Of a DNA stretch of 7,564 bases, positions 6,236 to 7,564 are shown one piece after another. Both the position numbers and the translations under genes were made by a program. Positions within the stretch are counted from its first letter, which is position 1, and each line of letters opens with the position of its first letter. Origin of the DNA: Phycisphaerales bacterium (lineage in GTDB: Bacteria; Planctomycetota; Phycisphaerae; Phycisphaerales; SM1A02); the NCBI GenBank assembly GCA_007127615.1, contig SKZB01000355.1, positions 1 through 7,564 of the forward strand. Direction: 5' to 3'. The notes under the pieces were generated by a model. It ran no database searches. It was not told the DNA's origin and was given only the letters and a program-made list of their open reading frames with translations.

Positions 6236-7564
6236 TCATGGCGCTTCGCCGGATCGCTCTTTCGCTTCGGTCATCTGCGGGTAGAGCAGCACCCGATCGT
6301 GTGACATGAGAATGAGATCATGCGCGCCGTTGCCGGTGACATCCGCAATGATCGCCTGATTGGGTTGGTACTCACGGGAAGCGCCGCCGGAGAAAATGCG
6401 TGACTCGAAGACCTGAAAGCTGGTGGCGAAGTGCTTGCGCCCGCGGGCGCTGTAGGTGAAGATATCGCATCGCTGTTCGCCCGAATCGAGGGCAATCAGG
6501 TCGATGAATCCATCGCCGTTGACATCGCCCGCGGCCAATCGGTGGTGGGCCTGCGATTCCTCGCTCGGCCGCCAGCCGTCGGTTTCCCGCAGGGTGATGC
6601 GTTCGCCACCGAGCTGGATGACCGCAAAGCCGTCGTTGCCGATCGCGAGGACGTTGGATCGCCCGTCGCCGGAAAAGGCGCCCGCGTGAATGCGCTCGAG
6701 CTGGAAGCCGGTGACGTCGATCGCTTCGGTCTGCCGCCACCCGCTCGCCGCGCCGGAACTGCGGCGGAACATGAGCAGCCGATTGTTTTCACGGTCCGCC
6801 GCCACGATGCGGTTCTCCATGATGGCGAGCGAAACCAGTCGGGCGGTGCTGTCCTCGGCGTTGATCTGGGTCACGACCTGCCAGCCGGGGCTGACGCCGG
6901 CCGGGGGATCCTCGTCGTAGCGCACCGCGCGGATGTAATTGCGGTCGGCGATGAGCAGTTCTTCCCGGCCGTTGCCATCGATATCAAAGACGACCGTATT
7001 TTCTGCGCGGGCGGCCTGGACGAGCCCCGACTGGCCCATCTCCCGCGCTTCGCGGATCGTGTAGCCCTCCTCATTCGCGTGAACCATGACCATCGGCCGG
7101 TCGCGGGTCAGCAGCAGCAGATCCGTGCGGCCGTCCTGATCGGCGTCGATCGGAATGATCGCTTCGGGGGAGCGCACCAGTTCGCCCAGTTCCAGAGACT
7201 CGCGCCCGCCGCGGAGGTCGAGCAGCTCCAGCATGTGTTCGCGATTCTCCCGGGTGACCACCGCGAGGTGGTGACGATCATCGAGCTTTGCCAGTTGCAT
7301 GGTGACCGGGGTGTACCCTTCGCTCATGCGAAGCGGTTCGGGGAACTCAATCCCGTTGCGGGTGATGCGTGATCGGCCGACGACGCCCTCTTCTTCGGAG
7401 AGAACGAAAAGTTCCGTGCGTCCATTCTCACCGGTCGGTCCGGTCGCGAGGACTTTGACCTCCGCGAGACTGGGGAAGGATTCGGGAGCCGCCAGACCGC
7501 GCTGCGCCCGCTGCCGGAAGACCACGACCGCGTTCGCGCGGGTGTCGGTTGCGATCACGTCCCG
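6236..7564 (-). CDS. FG-GAP/VCBS repeat beta-propeller protein (N-terminus outside window)
   Basis: The frame is open from the right edge to a TGA at 6238-6236 and gives 442 visible residues. The GTG at 7558 lies inside a continuing frame and is not taken as the start. At least five FG-GAP/VCBS-type blade motifs with DxDxDG-like calcium-binding loops are visible: DADQDGRTDLLLL (140-152), DIDGNGREELLIAD (194-207), GAFSGDGRSNVLAIG (295-309), GDVNGDGFIDLIALD (346-360) and ADVTGNGAHDLILM (407-420). The chain ends shortly after HDRVLLYPQ. Such repeats build integrin-like beta-propellers that are usually secreted or surface-held and mediate binding. The signal peptide, if any, is off the edge. Several loops are degenerate (for example residue Ser299 in GAFSGDG), so not all blades may bind calcium. 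No catalytic domain is seen in the visible part, and the ligand is unknown. The gene is convergent with typA. Confidence 0.85.
   Translation of the reverse strand, partial: RDVIATDTRANAVVVFRQRAQRGLAAPESFPSLAEVKVLATGPTGENGRTELFVLSEEEGVVGRSRITRNGIEFPEPLRMSEGYTPVTMQLAKLDDRHHLAVVTRENREHMLELLDLRGGRESLELGELVRSPEAIIPIDADQDGRTDLLLLTRDRPMVMVHANEEGYTIREAREMGQSGLVQAARAENTVVFDIDGNGREELLIADRNYIRAVRYDEDPPAGVSPGWQVVTQINAEDSTARLVSLAIMENRIVAADRENNRLLMFRRSSGAASGWRQTEAIDVTGFQLERIHAGAFSGDGRSNVLAIGNDGFAVIQLGGERITLRETDGWRPSEESQAHHRLAAGDVNGDGFIDLIALDSGEQRCDIFTYSARGRKHFATSFQVFESRIFSGGASREYQPNQAIIADVTGNGAHDLILMSHDRVLLYPQMTEAKERSGEAP

Noticed and set aside
6431..7372. Long plus-strand open frame (about 313 codons) opposite the propeller gene
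   Set aside because: It is antisense to a protein with clear repeated FG-GAP motifs. GC-rich third positions keep the opposite frame open, and its translation shows no motif.
1..7564. tRNA, rRNA, CRISPR array, insertion sequence or transposon ends
   Set aside because: I found no direct-repeat arrays, transposase motifs or cloverleaf-like sequence. Almost all the space is covered by intact genes.

Overview
The window is a GC-rich chromosomal stretch with a housekeeping core and two less conserved flanks. No mobile element, CRISPR array, tRNA or rRNA is visible. A Planctomycetota-like bacterium, possibly Phycisphaerae, is my best guess. The reasons are a cytosolic GH10-like barrel protein without a signal peptide, an FG-GAP/VCBS propeller protein, the long form of PurC, and scarce Shine-Dalgarno sites combined with -10 boxes placed right at start codons. 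This assignment is inferred from gene style and was not tested by any search.

Layout, left to right. (1) The last 34 codons of an unidentified plus-strand gene end at 105. (2) A tight minus-strand pair follows: a GH10 (xylanase-fold) homologue at 2024-507 and a small membrane-anchored ComEA-like helix-hairpin-helix protein at 505-107. Single bases separate these two genes from each other and comEA from the convergent gene fragment. (3) A 271-base intergenic region carries a good sigma70-type promoter for purC. (4) purC (2296-3261, plus) encodes SAICAR synthase. (5) folD-like (4205-3336, minus) is convergent with purC. (6) A short divergent intergenic region leads to typA/bipA (4344-6212, plus). 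(7) A 23-base gap with a small hairpin separates typA from a convergent FG-GAP/VCBS propeller gene, whose 5' end lies beyond the right edge.

Functional links. PurC acts in de novo purine synthesis, which consumes 10-formyl-THF. The FolD-family enzyme works in the same one-carbon folate pool. TypA is a ribosome-associated GTPase. The other genes have no obvious pathway link to these.

Main points of interest. The GH10-like protein lacks both catalytic glutamates and most of the sugar-binding residues. The FolD homologue has all three hallmark catalytic residues replaced (K to Q, Q to H, D to E by E. coli FolD alignment), which points to a monofunctional, Mtd1-like dehydrogenase. Both purC and folD have a -10 hexamer ending exactly 7 bases before the ATG, as expected for leaderless mRNAs.
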